Positions 35,841 through 44,838 are shown, numbered from the stretch's first letter. The stretch is DNA of 64,000 nucleotides from DATAGF01 sp963834875 (GCA_963834875.1 CAWIDG010000015.1:89607-153606); one strand, 5' to 3'. Program-made: numbers and translations. Notes: generated by a model not told the origin, from the letters alone.

Positions 35841-36597
35841 CCCGTCTACCGGCGTCCACGAGTCGACGACGCGCGGGTGCGGGTCGGCGGCCGTGTCGTG
35901 CGCTTCCGCGCCGTCGGCGACGGCCCACCCGTCCTGCTGGTGCACGGCCTCGGGCGGCTCCCCCCGCTGGTGGAGCCGCACGACGCAGGCGCTCGCCGAA
36001 GCTCATCGCGTCATCTTGCCCGAGCTTCCCGGCTTCGGCTTCGGCCTGCCGCTCGGCGGGGGCGCGCCCTTCCGCCTGGCGGAGGCCCCCGACGTCCTCC
36101 GCGAGCTGATGGAGCGGCTCGGCATCGGGCGCGCCGGCCTCGTCGGGCACTCGCTCGGCGCCCTGGCGTGCGCCGGCGTCGCGGCGCGGATGCCGGAACG
36201 GGTCCACCGGCTCGTGCTCATCGCGCCGCCGGTCCGGACCGCCGGCGCCGGCCTGCTCGGCAACGCGCTGCCGGCCGTGCGGACGATCCTCGGGCTGCCG
36301 CTCGCCGCCGCGGTCACGGTGGCCACCGACATCGCCTCGCGCTCGCCGCTGGCACTGCTGCGCGCCGCTGGCGAGCTCCTGGTGACCGAGCACGCCCGGG
36401 AGCTCGCCCGGGTCCTCGTCCCCACGCTGCTCCTGTGGGGCGCGCGGGACGTGCTCGTGCCCCCTGCGGGGGCCGCCGAGCTGGCCGCGGCGATGCCTCG
36501 CTGCCAGCTCAGGGTGATCCCGGGGGCCGGCCACGTCCCCATGCTCGACCGCCCCGACGACCTGACGCGCGAGCTCCGGGACTTCCTGGCGGCCTAG
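35829..36597 (+). CDS. Alpha/beta hydrolase, frameshifted
   Basis: From GTG 35829: VRVGGRVVRFRAVGDGPPVLLVHGLG, then one extra G in GGG near 35953 shifts the frame; removing it gives GGSPRWWSRTTQALAEAHRVILPELPGFGFG. The nucleophile elbow is LVGHSLGALACAGVAARMPERV, the acid region LLWGARDVLVPPAGAAEL and the His RVIPGAGHVPMLDRPDDLTRELRDFL. About 255 residues. Its 5' end overlaps the divergent hydrolase by about 12 bases, so one of the two starts is probably further in. Substrate unknown. Confidence 0.8.
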
Positions 36598-36806
36598 CCG
36601 GGGGCGTGGCCCCGCGCGCGGTGGAGCGCGGTCACGACCGCCGCGACCACGATCGTCGTCGCGACGAAGAGGGCGACGCTGGCGGCGTCGCCGACCTCGC
36701 CGGGCGGGACGAGCGCGATGCGCAGGTAGTTGAGGACCACGATCGGCACGACGTACGCCCACCAGGGCGCCCACCGCGATCGGGTCGCGTCTCGGGGTTC
36801 GTTCAT
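36594..36806 (-). CDS. Small two-helix membrane protein
   Basis: 70 residues with two hydrophobic segments (WWAYVVPIVVLNYLRIALV and ASVALFVATTIVVAAVVTALH) and charged ends. No family recognised. Its ATG overlaps the stop of the upstream membrane-protein gene (ATGA), and its stop overlaps the hydrolase stop on the other strand. Confidence 0.65.
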   Translation of the reverse strand: MNEPRDATRSRWAPWWAYVVPIVVLNYLRIALVPPGEVGDAASVALFVATTIVVAAVVTALHRARGHAPG

Positions 36807-37366
36807 CGGGGATTCTCCTTCGCTGCCCGCGCGGAGGCGGGGTGGGGGACGTGCCGGGCCACGGCGGTCCACGCCGGGCCGAACAGGAACCAGACGCCGA
36901 GGATCAGCGCGATCTGGGCGAACCATGCGCCTCCGGCCCACAGGGCGCGGGTGTCGGCGGGGCCGCCGACGAGCACGAGCGCTCCGAGCACGGCGGCGGC
37001 GAGGCCGCCGGCCAGGGCGCCGCGCAGCCACAGCCGCCAGTGCGCCGCCAGGCGGTCGACGGCCAACGGCGACGAGGCCCGCGACGGGCCGCCGGCGAAG
37101 CGGCGGTCGGCGGCGCGCACGAGCGACGGCCCGAAGACCACGCTCACGCCGAGGTAGAGGGCCGCCAGGCCGTGGCTCCAGTCGGCCCGCGCGCCGCCGG
37201 CGAGGTGGAGCGCCGTGGCCGCGAGCAGCGCCGCGTCGACCAACGGCACGCCGATGAGCAGCGCGGCCCCGAGCCGCGACCTGTCGAGCGCGTAGCGCGC
37301 CGTCAGGCCGCCGAGCAGCAGGAGCCAGAACGCGGCTTCTGCGGTCAGGATGGCGGCGGCGATCAT
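36803..37366 (-). CDS. Multi-pass membrane protein, unknown function
   Basis: 187 residues with about five hydrophobic helices (AAAILTAEAAFWLLLLGGLTARY, LGAALLIGVPLVDAALLAATALHL, GLAALYLGVSVVFGPSLV, LAGGLAAAVLGALVLVGG, AQIALILGVWFLFGPAWTAV). Divergent from a TetR regulator across a palindrome, so likely its target. No transport motif seen. Confidence 0.7.
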   Translation of the reverse strand: MIAAAILTAEAAFWLLLLGGLTARYALDRSRLGAALLIGVPLVDAALLAATALHLAGGARADWSHGLAALYLGVSVVFGPSLVRAADRRFAGGPSRASSPLAVDRLAAHWRLWLRGALAGGLAAAVLGALVLVGGPADTRALWAGGAWFAQIALILGVWFLFGPAWTAVARHVPHPASARAAKENPR

Positions 37367-37396
37367 TGCGGTGGCTTTTCCTCGGGTCCTCGGTTA

Positions 37397-37412
37397 CAAT
37401 ACGACTGTATTG
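37397..37412. promoter_or_regulatory. Palindromic TetR-type operator
   Basis: CAATAC-GACT-GTATTG, a perfect 6-4-6 inverted repeat in the 70-bp gap between the membrane-protein gene and the TetR gene. It overlaps TACAAT (37395-37400), a plausible -10 for the regulator. Placement fits autoregulation and control of the divergent pair. Confidence 0.65.
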
Positions 37413-37436
37413 AAGCACACGACGAGCAGGTGTCAA

Positions 37437-38024
37437 GTGCCGCGCCCACCTCGGGTCTCTGAGAACGATCTGACCGACGCCCTCGTGCGAGTCGTGGCCG
37501 AACGCGGCCTCGACGCGGTCAGCGTGCGCACCGTCGCGCGCGCTGCCGGCGTGTCGGCGGGCGCGGTGCAGTACTACTTCCGGACCAAGGACGCGATGCT
37601 GCACGCCGCGTACCGGCGCGTGATCGATCGGGTGACCGAGCGCGTCACGCGGCTGCTGCCGGCGGCCAGGGCAAGGGACTTCGTCCGCGCGCTGCTCCTG
37701 GAGCTGCTGCCCTTGGACGAGGAGCGCGAGGCCGAGCTGCGCGTGGGCCTGGCGTTCACGGCGCGTTCTGTCGTCAGCGCGCCCCTCGCCGCCCTCTACA
37801 CGGAGGGCTACCGGGCCCTGCTGGAGGCGCTCGAGGCCGGGCTGCGGCTCGCCGTCGCCCAGGGCGAGGCGGCGCCCGGCATCGACCCCCGGCGCGAGGC
37901 CGTCACGGCCGCCGCGCTGGCCGACGGGCTCGCCTGGCACCTCCTCTGCGCCCCCGGAGCGCTCTCACGGGACGAGGTCACGAGCGCGCTCGACGCGCAC
38001 CTGGATCGGCTGTTGCCGGGCTAA
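37437..38024 (+). CDS. TetR/AcrR-family transcriptional regulator
   Basis: 195 residues. The N-terminal helix-turn-helix reads LTDALVRVVAERGLDAVSVRTVARAAGVSAGAVQYYFRTKDAML (about residues 12-55), closely matching the PksA/RutR-like group with YYF. The C-terminal domain is helical and would bind an unknown ligand. GTG 37437 gives a standard N-terminal arm; an earlier in-frame ATG would cross the operator. Confidence 0.9.
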   Translation: MPRPPRVSENDLTDALVRVVAERGLDAVSVRTVARAAGVSAGAVQYYFRTKDAMLHAAYRRVIDRVTERVTRLLPAARARDFVRALLLELLPLDEEREAELRVGLAFTARSVVSAPLAALYTEGYRALLEALEAGLRLAVAQGEAAPGIDPRREAVTAAALADGLAWHLLCAPGALSRDEVTSALDAHLDRLLPG

Positions 38025-38097
38025 GCTCGAGCGCCCATGGAGCACGCCGGAGCTCCGAGCCCCCCGGGGTCGGTCGCAGATCGCGAATCGGTCCGCC

Positions 38098-38203
38098 ATC
38101 GGCGAGAACGGCTCCGGCCCTTCGGGCGGGCGCGCGCTTTTCTCGCAATGCGCGACCCAGAGCCGCGATTTCACCGCCCCGGAGGCGGGGCTGAGAAACG
38201 CGG
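38098..38203 (+). repeat. Dispersed double-hairpin repeat element, copy A
   Basis: About 106 bp, starting cGGCGAGAACGGCTCCGGCC. Shared landmarks with copies B and C: GGCTCCGGCC-cttc-GGGC, a GCGCGCTTTTCTCGCAA segment, GATTTCACCGCC and GGAGGCGGGGCTG. It is the most diverged of the three and lacks the GGGAATTCTC end. It lies downstream of tetR in a gene-free stretch. Confidence 0.7.
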
Positions 38204-38216
38204 GACCCTCCGTAGG

Positions 38217-38290
38217 CTGAGCTCTGAGGTTGGCGAGCTTCTGAGATCTCGAGCTCGGAAGCCTCAGAGCTCGCCAACCTCAGAGCTCAG
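38217..38290. repeat. Perfect 23-bp inverted repeat at the centre of an inverted element pair
   Basis: Left arm 38217-38239 and right arm 38268-38290 are exact reverse complements (AGCTCGCCAACCTCAGAGCT and its complement form the core). The 28-base spacer contains CTGAG...CTCAG that extends the stem after one bulge. It is flanked by copies A and B of the dispersed element in opposite orientation. Could be a strong bidirectional terminator, a cruciform, or part of a mobile element. Confidence 0.8.
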
Positions 38291-38294
38291 AACG

Positions 38295-38407
38295 GAGAAT
38301 TCCCGATTTCCAGCCCCGCCGCCGGCGGTGAAATCCGGGTTGGTCCGCGATTGCGAGAAAAGCGCGCCCCGGCCGAAGGGCCGGAGCCTTTCTCGCCGGC
38401 GCGCCCG
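38295..38407 (-). repeat. Dispersed double-hairpin repeat element, copy B
   Basis: 113 bp, reverse orientation. Read on the minus strand it begins CGGGCGCGCCGGCGAGAAAG and ends GAAATCGGGAATTCTC, about 90 percent identical by eye to copy C. Two hairpins are visible: GCGAGAAA...TTTCTCGC enclosing GGCTCCGGCC/GGCCGGGGC, and CCGATTTC...GAAATCGG enclosing CCGCC/GGCGG. Confidence 0.75.
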
Positions 38408-38444
38408 TGGCTTCCCTTGTCCAGCGGGCGCGACATGGCTCGCT

Positions 38445-38492
38445 TACCCCGAAGCTCGCCTACCCCGAAGCTCGCAAACCCGAAGCTCGCCT
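38445..38492. repeat. Three tandem 16-bp repeats
   Basis: Units at 38445, 38461 and 38477 share CCCGAAGCTCGC (first two identical except the last base; the third starts AAC in place of TACC). They lie just after the stop of the last suf gene, between it and copy B. Confidence 0.7.
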
Positions 38493-38495
38493 CGT

Positions 38496-38927
38496 CTACG
38501 CCGAGAAGGAGTCCCCGCAGGAGCAGGTGCCGGTGGCGTTGGGGTTGTTGATGCGGAAGCCCCGGCGCAGCAGGCCCGACTCGTAGTCGATGACCGAGCC
38601 GGTCACGTGGATCGCCGACTTCAGGTCCATGAGCATGGTGACGCCGTTCGACTCGATCGCCCGCTCGCCCTCGCCGGCGGTCTCGCCGACGTCCAGCAGG
38701 TCGAGCTTGTACTCGAGCCCCGAGCACCCGCCGGCGAGGATTTTCAGGCGCACGCCCTCCGCCCGCCCCTGCTCGGCCGCGGCGGCGCGGATGTAGTCGG
38801 CCGCGGCGGGGGAGATCGTCACGATCGCCTGACCCCCCTCCTGGGCCTGGCGGGCGGCCCTGGCCCGGGCCCGGGCGGCGGCCTTCTTCTCCTCGAGGGT
38901 GAGCGGGCTGTCGGCGACCTCAGCCAT
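38496..38927 (-). CDS. A-type iron-sulfur cluster carrier/insertion protein (SufA/ErpA family)
   Basis: 143 residues. A charged helical N-terminal extension (EEKKAAARARARAARQAQE) precedes the HesB-like domain with the three conserved cysteines C68 (LAGGCSGLEYKL), C135 and C137 (GTCSCGDSF). The family carries [4Fe-4S] or [2Fe-2S] clusters from the Suf scaffold to targets. It is the last gene of the suf operon and overlaps the preceding stop by 8 bases. Confidence 0.9.
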   Translation of the reverse strand: MAEVADSPLTLEEKKAAARARARAARQAQEGGQAIVTISPAAADYIRAAAAEQGRAEGVRLKILAGGCSGLEYKLDLLDVGETAGEGERAIESNGVTMLMDLKSAIHVTGSVIDYESGLLRRGFRINNPNATGTCSCGDSFSA

Positions 38928-39243
38928 ATCCCATCACCTTCATGAGGAAGCGCCCCTCCTCGGTCATCGAGTCCGGCGACCAGGGCGGCTCCCACACCCA
39001 GTTCACGTCCACGCCGGTCACGCCGTCGAGCGGCTCGACGGCCGCGCGAGCGTCGCCGAGGATCTGCTCGGTGAGCGGGCAGCCCATGGAGGTAAGGGTC
39101 ATGTCGAGGGTGACATGGCCATCGTCTGCGACGTTCACGCCGTAGAGGAGGCCCAGGTCGACCACGTTCACGCCGAGCTCCGGGTCCTCGACCTGCTTCA
39201 TCGCGCTGCGGATCTCGTCCTCGGTCGCCATCGCTGCCGTCAT
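38920..39243 (-). CDS. sufT: MIP18/SufT-like metal-sulfur cluster biosynthesis protein
   Basis: 107 residues of the DUF59 family: IRSAMKQVEDPELGVNVVDLGLLYGV, TLTSMGCPLTEQI (conserved Cys) and VNWVWEPPWSPDSMTEEGRFLM. Homologues assist Fe-S maturation and are often the penultimate suf gene in Gram-positives. ATG 39243 overlaps the sufU stop as ATGA. Symbol follows usual suf-cluster practice. Confidence 0.88.
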   Translation of the reverse strand: MTAAMATEDEIRSAMKQVEDPELGVNVVDLGLLYGVNVADDGHVTLDMTLTSMGCPLTEQILGDARAAVEPLDGVTGVDVNWVWEPPWSPDSMTEEGRFLMKVMGYG

Positions 39244-39683
39244 CCTCCGCCGTTGGCGTTGTAGGTCTGGATCGCGTCCTTGGCCGCCATCCACCCGAGC
39301 AGGGCGCACTTGACCCGCACCGGGTACTTCGCGACGCCCTCGAGGGCGATCGCGTCCCCCAGGCGCTCCTCGTCCCCGGCCTCGGCGCCGTGCATCATCT
39401 GGCGGAAGTGCTCGATCAGGTCGAGGGCCTCGTCCAGCGATCGCCCCGTGATGGCCTCGCTCATCATCGAGGCCGAGGCCTGGGAGATCGAGCAGCCCTG
39501 GCCGGTGTGGGCCAGCTCCGCCACGCGGCCGTCCTCGATGCCCAGCTCGAGGTGGACCTCGTCGCCGCAGAGCGGGTTGTTCTGGTCGACGGCCACGGAC
39601 GGGCTGTCCAGCGACCCCTCGCCGCGCTTGCGGCGGTAGTGGTCGAGGATCAGCTCCTGGTACAGGTCGTCGAGCCCGCCCAC
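39240..39683 (-). CDS. sufU: SufU, zinc-dependent sulfur-transfer partner of SufS
   Basis: 147 residues, IscU-like fold. LYQELILDHYRRKRGEG opens the protein; ligands are C39 and D41 (NPLCGD), C64 (GQGCSISQASASM) and a third Cys in VRVKCALLGW. The insertion between the second and third Cys distinguishes SufU from IscU. It accepts persulfide sulfur from SufS. GTG start, 18 bases after sufS. Confidence 0.94.
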   Translation of the reverse strand: MGGLDDLYQELILDHYRRKRGEGSLDSPSVAVDQNNPLCGDEVHLELGIEDGRVAELAHTGQGCSISQASASMMSEAITGRSLDEALDLIEHFRQMMHGAEAGDEERLGDAIALEGVAKYPVRVKCALLGWMAAKDAIQTYNANGGG

Positions 39684-39701
39684 CGCGTCCTCCGGCTCCG
39701 G

Positions 39702-40937
39702 CTACCCGAACGCGGCCCTGGCCGAGGCCAGGGCGCGCACGAGCGCGTCGATCTCGTCGTGGGAATTGTAGAGGTACGCGCTCGCCCGGGCCGTCGCGGC
39801 CACGCCCAGCACGCGCATGAGCGGCTTGGCGCAGTGGTGTCCGGCGCGGATGCAGACCCCGTCGCGGTCGATGAGCTGGGCGATGTCGTGCGGGTGGAGG
39901 TCCGGGAGGCTGAACGACACGGCCGCGCCGCGCGCACGCGGGTCGCGGGGCCCGTAGATCGTGATGCCCTCCACCTCGCCGAGCGCGGCGAGCATGTGCT
40001 CGGCCAGCTCCACCTCGTGGGCCCGCACGGCCTCCATGCCGACGCCCATCAGGTACTCGGCGGCGGCGCCGACCCCGACCGCCTCGGCGATCGGCGGGGT
40101 CCCGGCCTCGAACTTCCAGGGCAGGTCGGCCCAGGTGCTGCCCTCGGTCGTGACGTTCGAGATCATCTCGCCGCCGCCCAGGAAGGGCCCCATGGCGTCG
40201 AGGATCTCGGGCTTGGCGGCCAGGCAGCCGATGCCGGTCGGCCCGAGCATCTTGTGGCCGGTGAAGGCGAAGAAGTCGCAGCCGATCGACGACACGTCAA
40301 CCGGCATGTGGGGGACGCTCTGCGAGCCGTCCACCAGGCAGAGCGCGCCCCGCTCGTGGGCCAGGCGGGCGATCTCGGCGACCGGGTTGATCGTGCCGAG
40401 CACGTTGCTCGCGTGGACGACGCCGACCATCCGCGTCCGCTCCGAGATCAGGCTGACCAGGACGTCCATGTCGAGCTCGCCCCCGGGCGTGACGGGCACG
40501 AAGCGCACGGTGGCCCCGGTGATCTCGGCCACGATCTGCCACGGGACGATGTTCGAGTGGTGCTCCATCTCGGTGATGAGCACCTCGTCGCCCGGCTTCA
40601 GCTCGCGCGCGCCCCACGCCCATGCGACGAGGTTGATCGCCTCGCTGGCGTTCTTGGCGAAGACCAGGCCCTCGCGCGGCGCGCCCACGAGGCGCGCGAC
40701 CGCGTCGCGGCCGGCCTCGAAGCGGGCGGTCGCCTCGGCGGCCAGCTCGTAGACGCCGCGGTGGACGTTGGCGTTGGTCTCGCGGTAGTAGGCCTCCATC
40801 GCGTCGAGCACGGCCGTCGGCTTCTGCGACGTGGCCGCCGAGTCGAGGTAGACGAGCGGCGCGCCGTGCACCGTCCGGGACAGGATCGGGAAGTCGGCCC
40901 GCAGGGCCGTCACGTCGATCGCGGCGGCGGTGCCCAT
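39702..40937 (-). CDS. sufS: Cysteine desulfurase SufS
   Basis: 411 residues, class V PLP enzyme. YLDSAATSQKP, NVHRGVYELAAEAT, EMEHHSNIVPWQ, the PLP-lysine region FFAFTGHKMLGPTGIG and the catalytic Cys in CIRAGHHCAKPLM are intact. It releases sulfur from cysteine as a persulfide for SufU and SufBCD. Lies 10 bases downstream of sufC. Confidence 0.96.
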   Translation of the reverse strand: MGTAAAIDVTALRADFPILSRTVHGAPLVYLDSAATSQKPTAVLDAMEAYYRETNANVHRGVYELAAEATARFEAGRDAVARLVGAPREGLVFAKNASEAINLVAWAWGARELKPGDEVLITEMEHHSNIVPWQIVAEITGATVRFVPVTPGGELDMDVLVSLISERTRMVGVVHASNVLGTINPVAEIARLAHERGALCLVDGSQSVPHMPVDVSSIGCDFFAFTGHKMLGPTGIGCLAAKPEILDAMGPFLGGGEMISNVTTEGSTWADLPWKFEAGTPPIAEAVGVGAAAEYLMGVGMEAVRAHEVELAEHMLAALGEVEGITIYGPRDPRARGAAVSFSLPDLHPHDIAQLIDRDGVCIRAGHHCAKPLMRVLGVAATARASAYLYNSHDEIDALVRALASARAAFG

Positions 40938-40947
40938 GTCGCCGACC

Positions 40948-41720
<773 letters not shown>

Positions 41721-41728
41721 GGCTCTCC

Positions 41729-42040
41729 TCAGCGGGTCAGCGGATGGTCATGGCTGGGGGTGGGGTCGACGAGGACGCGGCCGTCCCGCACCTCCACGAC
41801 GAACGTCGGCAGCGGCCGGGTGGCCGGCGGGGTCAGCGCCTCGCCGGAGCGCAGCGAGAAGGCGGAGCCGTGGCGCGGGCACTCGATGCGGTCGTCGTCG
41901 ACCCAGCCGCCGGAGAGCGACTCGAGGGCGTGCGTGCAGACGTCGTGAACGGCCAGCACGTCGCCGTCGACCTTCACCAGCACGACGGGGGTGCCCTCGA
42001 CGTCCGCGAGCATGGGCTCGCCGGGGATCAGGTCGTCCAC
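41729..42040 (-). CDS. Rieske-type [2Fe-2S] ferredoxin in the suf operon
   Basis: 103 residues with C35-x-H37 (VCTHALESL) and C54-x2-H57 (ECPRHGSAF), the Rieske cluster ligands. Such small ferredoxins resemble electron carriers of ring-hydroxylating oxygenases, but this one recurs within suf operons of Actinomycetota. GTG 42040 is the first normal start; the open frame extends upstream to a CTG overlapping the sufD stop (LTERTLIDVAAV), which looks protein-like, so a longer form is possible. Confidence 0.88.
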   Translation of the reverse strand: MDDLIPGEPMLADVEGTPVVLVKVDGDVLAVHDVCTHALESLSGGWVDDDRIECPRHGSAFSLRSGEALTPPATRPLPTFVVEVRDGRVLVDPTPSHDHPLTR

Positions 42041-42069
42041 GGCCGCGACGTCGATGAGCGTGCGCTCGG

Positions 42070-43296
42070 TCAGCCCAGCTTCTCCCTCACGGCGTCCTCG
42101 AGCTCCGTCCGGAGCTCCTCCAGCGTCACCTGCTCCAGGACCTCCTGGAGGAAGCCCATCACGATCAGGCGCTTGGCGGCCGCCTCGGGCACCCCGCGCG
42201 AGCGCAGGTAGAAGAGGTGTTCCTCGTCAACGCGTCCGACGGCGCCGGCGTGGGAGCACTTGACCTCGGCGGTCTCGATCTCGAGGAACGGGATCGTGTC
42301 GGCGCGCGCGCCGGCGTTGAGGACGAGGTTGCGGTTGGTCTGGTAGGCGTCGGTGCCGGGGGCGCCCGGCGGCACCACCAGGTTGCCGTAGAAGACCGTG
42401 TGGGCGCGATCCTGGATCGCGCCCTTGTAGAGCAGGTTCGAGTAGGCCTGCGGCGCCTCGTGGCGCGCGACCACCCGGTGCTCGAAGTGCTGGTCGCCGC
42501 CGGCGAAGTAGAGGCCGAGCGCGCGGGCGTCGGAGCCCGGGCCGGCGCAGACCAGGGTCGGCTCGACGCGCACGACGTCGCCGCCCAGCGTCACGACCAC
42601 CGAGCGGGCGCGGGCGTCGCGGTCGACGCGGGCGCGCAGCAGGGCGTGGTGGCGCACCCCGGCGCCCCAGCCGATCACCGAGACGTGCTCCAGCTCCGCA
42701 CCCTGGCCGACGTAGAGCTCCACCACGGAGGACGCGACCACCGGCGCGCCGAAGTCCGGCGAGCCGTAGCGGTCGATCACCGTCGCCCGCGCGCCGTCCT
42801 CCACCACGACCAGAGTGCGCCCGAAGACGCGTCCGGCCGCCCCGCTGGCGGTGAGCAGGGCCTCGACCGGCAGCTCCACCTCGACGCCCCGCGGGACGTA
42901 CACGAAGGTGCCCCCGTCCCAGCGGGCCGCGTTCAGCGCCCCGGGGCGGTCGTCGAAGCCGATCAGGCCGTAGAGGCGCTCGCGCACCAGGGCCTCGTGC
43001 TCGCCGAGGGCGGCTCCTAGCTCGGCCACGATCACGCCCTCGGGCAGGTCGCCGAGCTCCGGCGCCGCCGGGCGCCCGTCGGCGAGGTCGAGGAAGGCCG
43101 CGCGCTCGCCCGGGGCCGCGCGCTCGGCGACGAGCGGGCCGTCGGCCGGGGCCTCGGGCTCGGGGCCCAGCAGGGCCAGGTCGCTCGGCGGGGTGAAGCG
43201 CCAGACCTCCTCGCGGCCGGTGAGGGCCGGGAGGGAGGTCAGGTTCTCGTCCGCCGCCTGGCGGGCCGCCTCGGCCCAGGCGGGAGGGCTAGCCAA
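42070..43296 (-). CDS. sufD: Fe-S cluster assembly protein SufD
   Basis: 408 residues with the SufBD beta-helix core: ARWDGGTFVYVPRGVEVELPVEALL, VVASSVVELYVGQGAELEHV, AYQTNRNLVLNAGARADTIPFLEIETAEVKCSHAGAVGRVDEEHLFYLRSRGV and the C-terminal FLQEVLEQV. It forms the SufBC2D scaffold. TTG start, overlapping the sufB stop by 8 bases. Confidence 0.94.
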   Translation of the reverse strand: MASPPAWAEAARQAADENLTSLPALTGREEVWRFTPPSDLALLGPEPEAPADGPLVAERAAPGERAAFLDLADGRPAAPELGDLPEGVIVAELGAALGEHEALVRERLYGLIGFDDRPGALNAARWDGGTFVYVPRGVEVELPVEALLTASGAAGRVFGRTLVVVEDGARATVIDRYGSPDFGAPVVASSVVELYVGQGAELEHVSVIGWGAGVRHHALLRARVDRDARARSVVVTLGGDVVRVEPTLVCAGPGSDARALGLYFAGGDQHFEHRVVARHEAPQAYSNLLYKGAIQDRAHTVFYGNLVVPPGAPGTDAYQTNRNLVLNAGARADTIPFLEIETAEVKCSHAGAVGRVDEEHLFYLRSRGVPEAAAKRLIVMGFLQEVLEQVTLEELRTELEDAVREKLG

Positions 43297-44695
43297 TCGA
43301 GCCCTCCATCTGCAGCTCGATCAGCCTGTTCAGCTCGACGGCGTACTCCATCGGGAGCTCCTTGGCGATCGGCTCGATGAAGCCGCGCACGATCATCGCC
43401 ATGGCCTCCTCCTCGGAGAGCCCGCGGCTCATGAGGTAGAAGATCTGGTCGTCGGCGACCTTCGACACCGTCGCCTCGTGGCCGACCGAGGAGTCCTCCT
43501 CCTGGATGTCCATGTAGGGGTAGGTGTCCGAGCGGCTGTCCTCGTCCAGGAGCAGCGCGTCGCAGACCACCGACGCCTTGGCGCGCTTGGCGCCCGGCTC
43601 GACCTGCACGAGGCCGCGGTAGCTGGTGCGCCCGCCGCCGCGCGAGATCGACTTGGAGATGATCGTCGAGGAGGTGTCGGGGGCGACGTGGACCATCTTG
43701 GCGCCGGCGTCCTGGTGCATGCCCTCGGAGGCCATGGCCACCGACAGCACCTCGCCGTGCGCGCCGCGCCCGGTCATCCAGACGGACGGGTACTTCATGG
43801 TCAGCTTCGAGCCCAGGTTGCCGTCGACCCACTCCATCGTGGCGTTCTCGTGGGCCACCGCCCGCTTGGTCACGAGGTTGTAGACGTTGGTCAACCAGTT
43901 CTGGATGGTGGTGTAGCGGCAGCGCGCGCCCTCCTTGACGATGATCTCCACCACCGCGGAGTGCAGCGAATCGCTGGTGTAGACGGGCGCGGTGCAGCCC
44001 TCGACGTAGTGCACGAACGAGCCCGGCTCGCAGATGATCAGGGTCCGCTCGAACTGGCCCATGTTCTCCGCGTTGATGCGGAAGTAGGCCTGGAGCGGGA
44101 TCTCCACCTCGACGCCCGGCGGCACCCAGATGAACGAGCCGCCCGACCAGACCGCCGAGTTGAGCGCGGCGAGCTTGTTGTCGCCGGGCGGGATCACCGT
44201 GGCCCAGTGCTCCTTGAAGATCTCCTCGTGCTCGCGCAGGGCCGTGTCCGTGTCGCAGAAGATGACGCCCCTCTTGTCGAGGTCCTCGCGCAGAGAGTGG
44301 TAGACGACCTCGCTCTCGTACTGGGCGCTGACGCCGGAGAGGTACTTCTGCTCGGCCTCGGGAATGCCGAGCCGGTCGAACGTGTTCTTGATGTCGCTCG
44401 GGACGTCGTTCCAGTCGGTGCTCTGCTTCTCCGAGGAGCGGATGAAGTAGAAGATGTTCTGGAAGTCGATCTGGGTGAGGTCGCCGCCCCAGTCCGGGAG
44501 GGGCTTGCGCTCGAAGATCTGCAGCGCCCGGAGCCGGAACTTCGTCATCCACTCCGGCTCGTCCTTGAGGAACGAGATCTCCCGCACCACGTCGGCGTTC
44601 AGGCCGCGCTTGGGCTCGAAGACGTAGTTCGCCGGGTCGTGCCAGCCGAACTTGTACTGACCGAGGTCGATGTCGGGCGGCTTGACTGTGGACAT
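43289..44695 (-). CDS. sufB: Fe-S cluster assembly scaffold protein SufB
   Basis: 468 residues. WMTKFRLRALQIF, KYLSGVSAQYESEVVYH, SAVWSGGSFIWVPPGVEVEIPLQAYFRINAENMGQFERTLIICEPGSFVHYVEGCTAP and DTYPYMDIQEEDSSVGHEATVSKVADDQIFYLMSRGLSEEEA are SufB signatures, including the scaffold Cys in VEGCTAP. Unlike many actinobacterial SufB proteins, no intein interrupts it. First gene of the operon, with a GGGAG ribosome binding site. Confidence 0.97.
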   Translation of the reverse strand: MSTVKPPDIDLGQYKFGWHDPANYVFEPKRGLNADVVREISFLKDEPEWMTKFRLRALQIFERKPLPDWGGDLTQIDFQNIFYFIRSSEKQSTDWNDVPSDIKNTFDRLGIPEAEQKYLSGVSAQYESEVVYHSLREDLDKRGVIFCDTDTALREHEEIFKEHWATVIPPGDNKLAALNSAVWSGGSFIWVPPGVEVEIPLQAYFRINAENMGQFERTLIICEPGSFVHYVEGCTAPVYTSDSLHSAVVEIIVKEGARCRYTTIQNWLTNVYNLVTKRAVAHENATMEWVDGNLGSKLTMKYPSVWMTGRGAHGEVLSVAMASEGMHQDAGAKMVHVAPDTSSTIISKSISRGGGRTSYRGLVQVEPGAKRAKASVVCDALLLDEDSRSDTYPYMDIQEEDSSVGHEATVSKVADDQIFYLMSRGLSEEEAMAMIVRGFIEPIAKELPMEYAVELNRLIELQMEGSIG

Positions 44696-44731
44696 GCGAT
44701 CTCCCGTCGCTGGCTCGCGCGATTCCTCTAA

Positions 44732-44760
44732 AGGATACGCCCGTTACCGGAATGCGTGAA
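44732..44760 (-). promoter_or_regulatory. Candidate suf operon promoter
   Basis: TTCACG (44760-44755), 17-base spacer, TATCCT (44737-44732) on the minus strand, about 37 bases before the sufB ATG. The hexamers match consensus at 4 of 6 or better. A regulator-binding palindrome is not obvious around it. Confidence 0.5.
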
Positions 44761-44838
44761 GGGCCGTGCGCCATCCGCGGGCCGACGGCCGGCCGCGCCG
44801 CGGCACGGCCGGAAGCCTAGCCGGTCGCGCGGGCGCGG

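Noticed and set aside
38098..38492. CRISPR array or rho-independent terminator block as the identity of the repeat island
   Set aside because: Repeats are inverted or immediately tandem with no regular spacers, no cas genes are near, and no T-runs follow the hairpins.
38037..38945. Open frame through the repeat island downstream of tetR
   Set aside because: It is made of the hairpin repeats and then the antisense of the A-type carrier gene; no protein motif.
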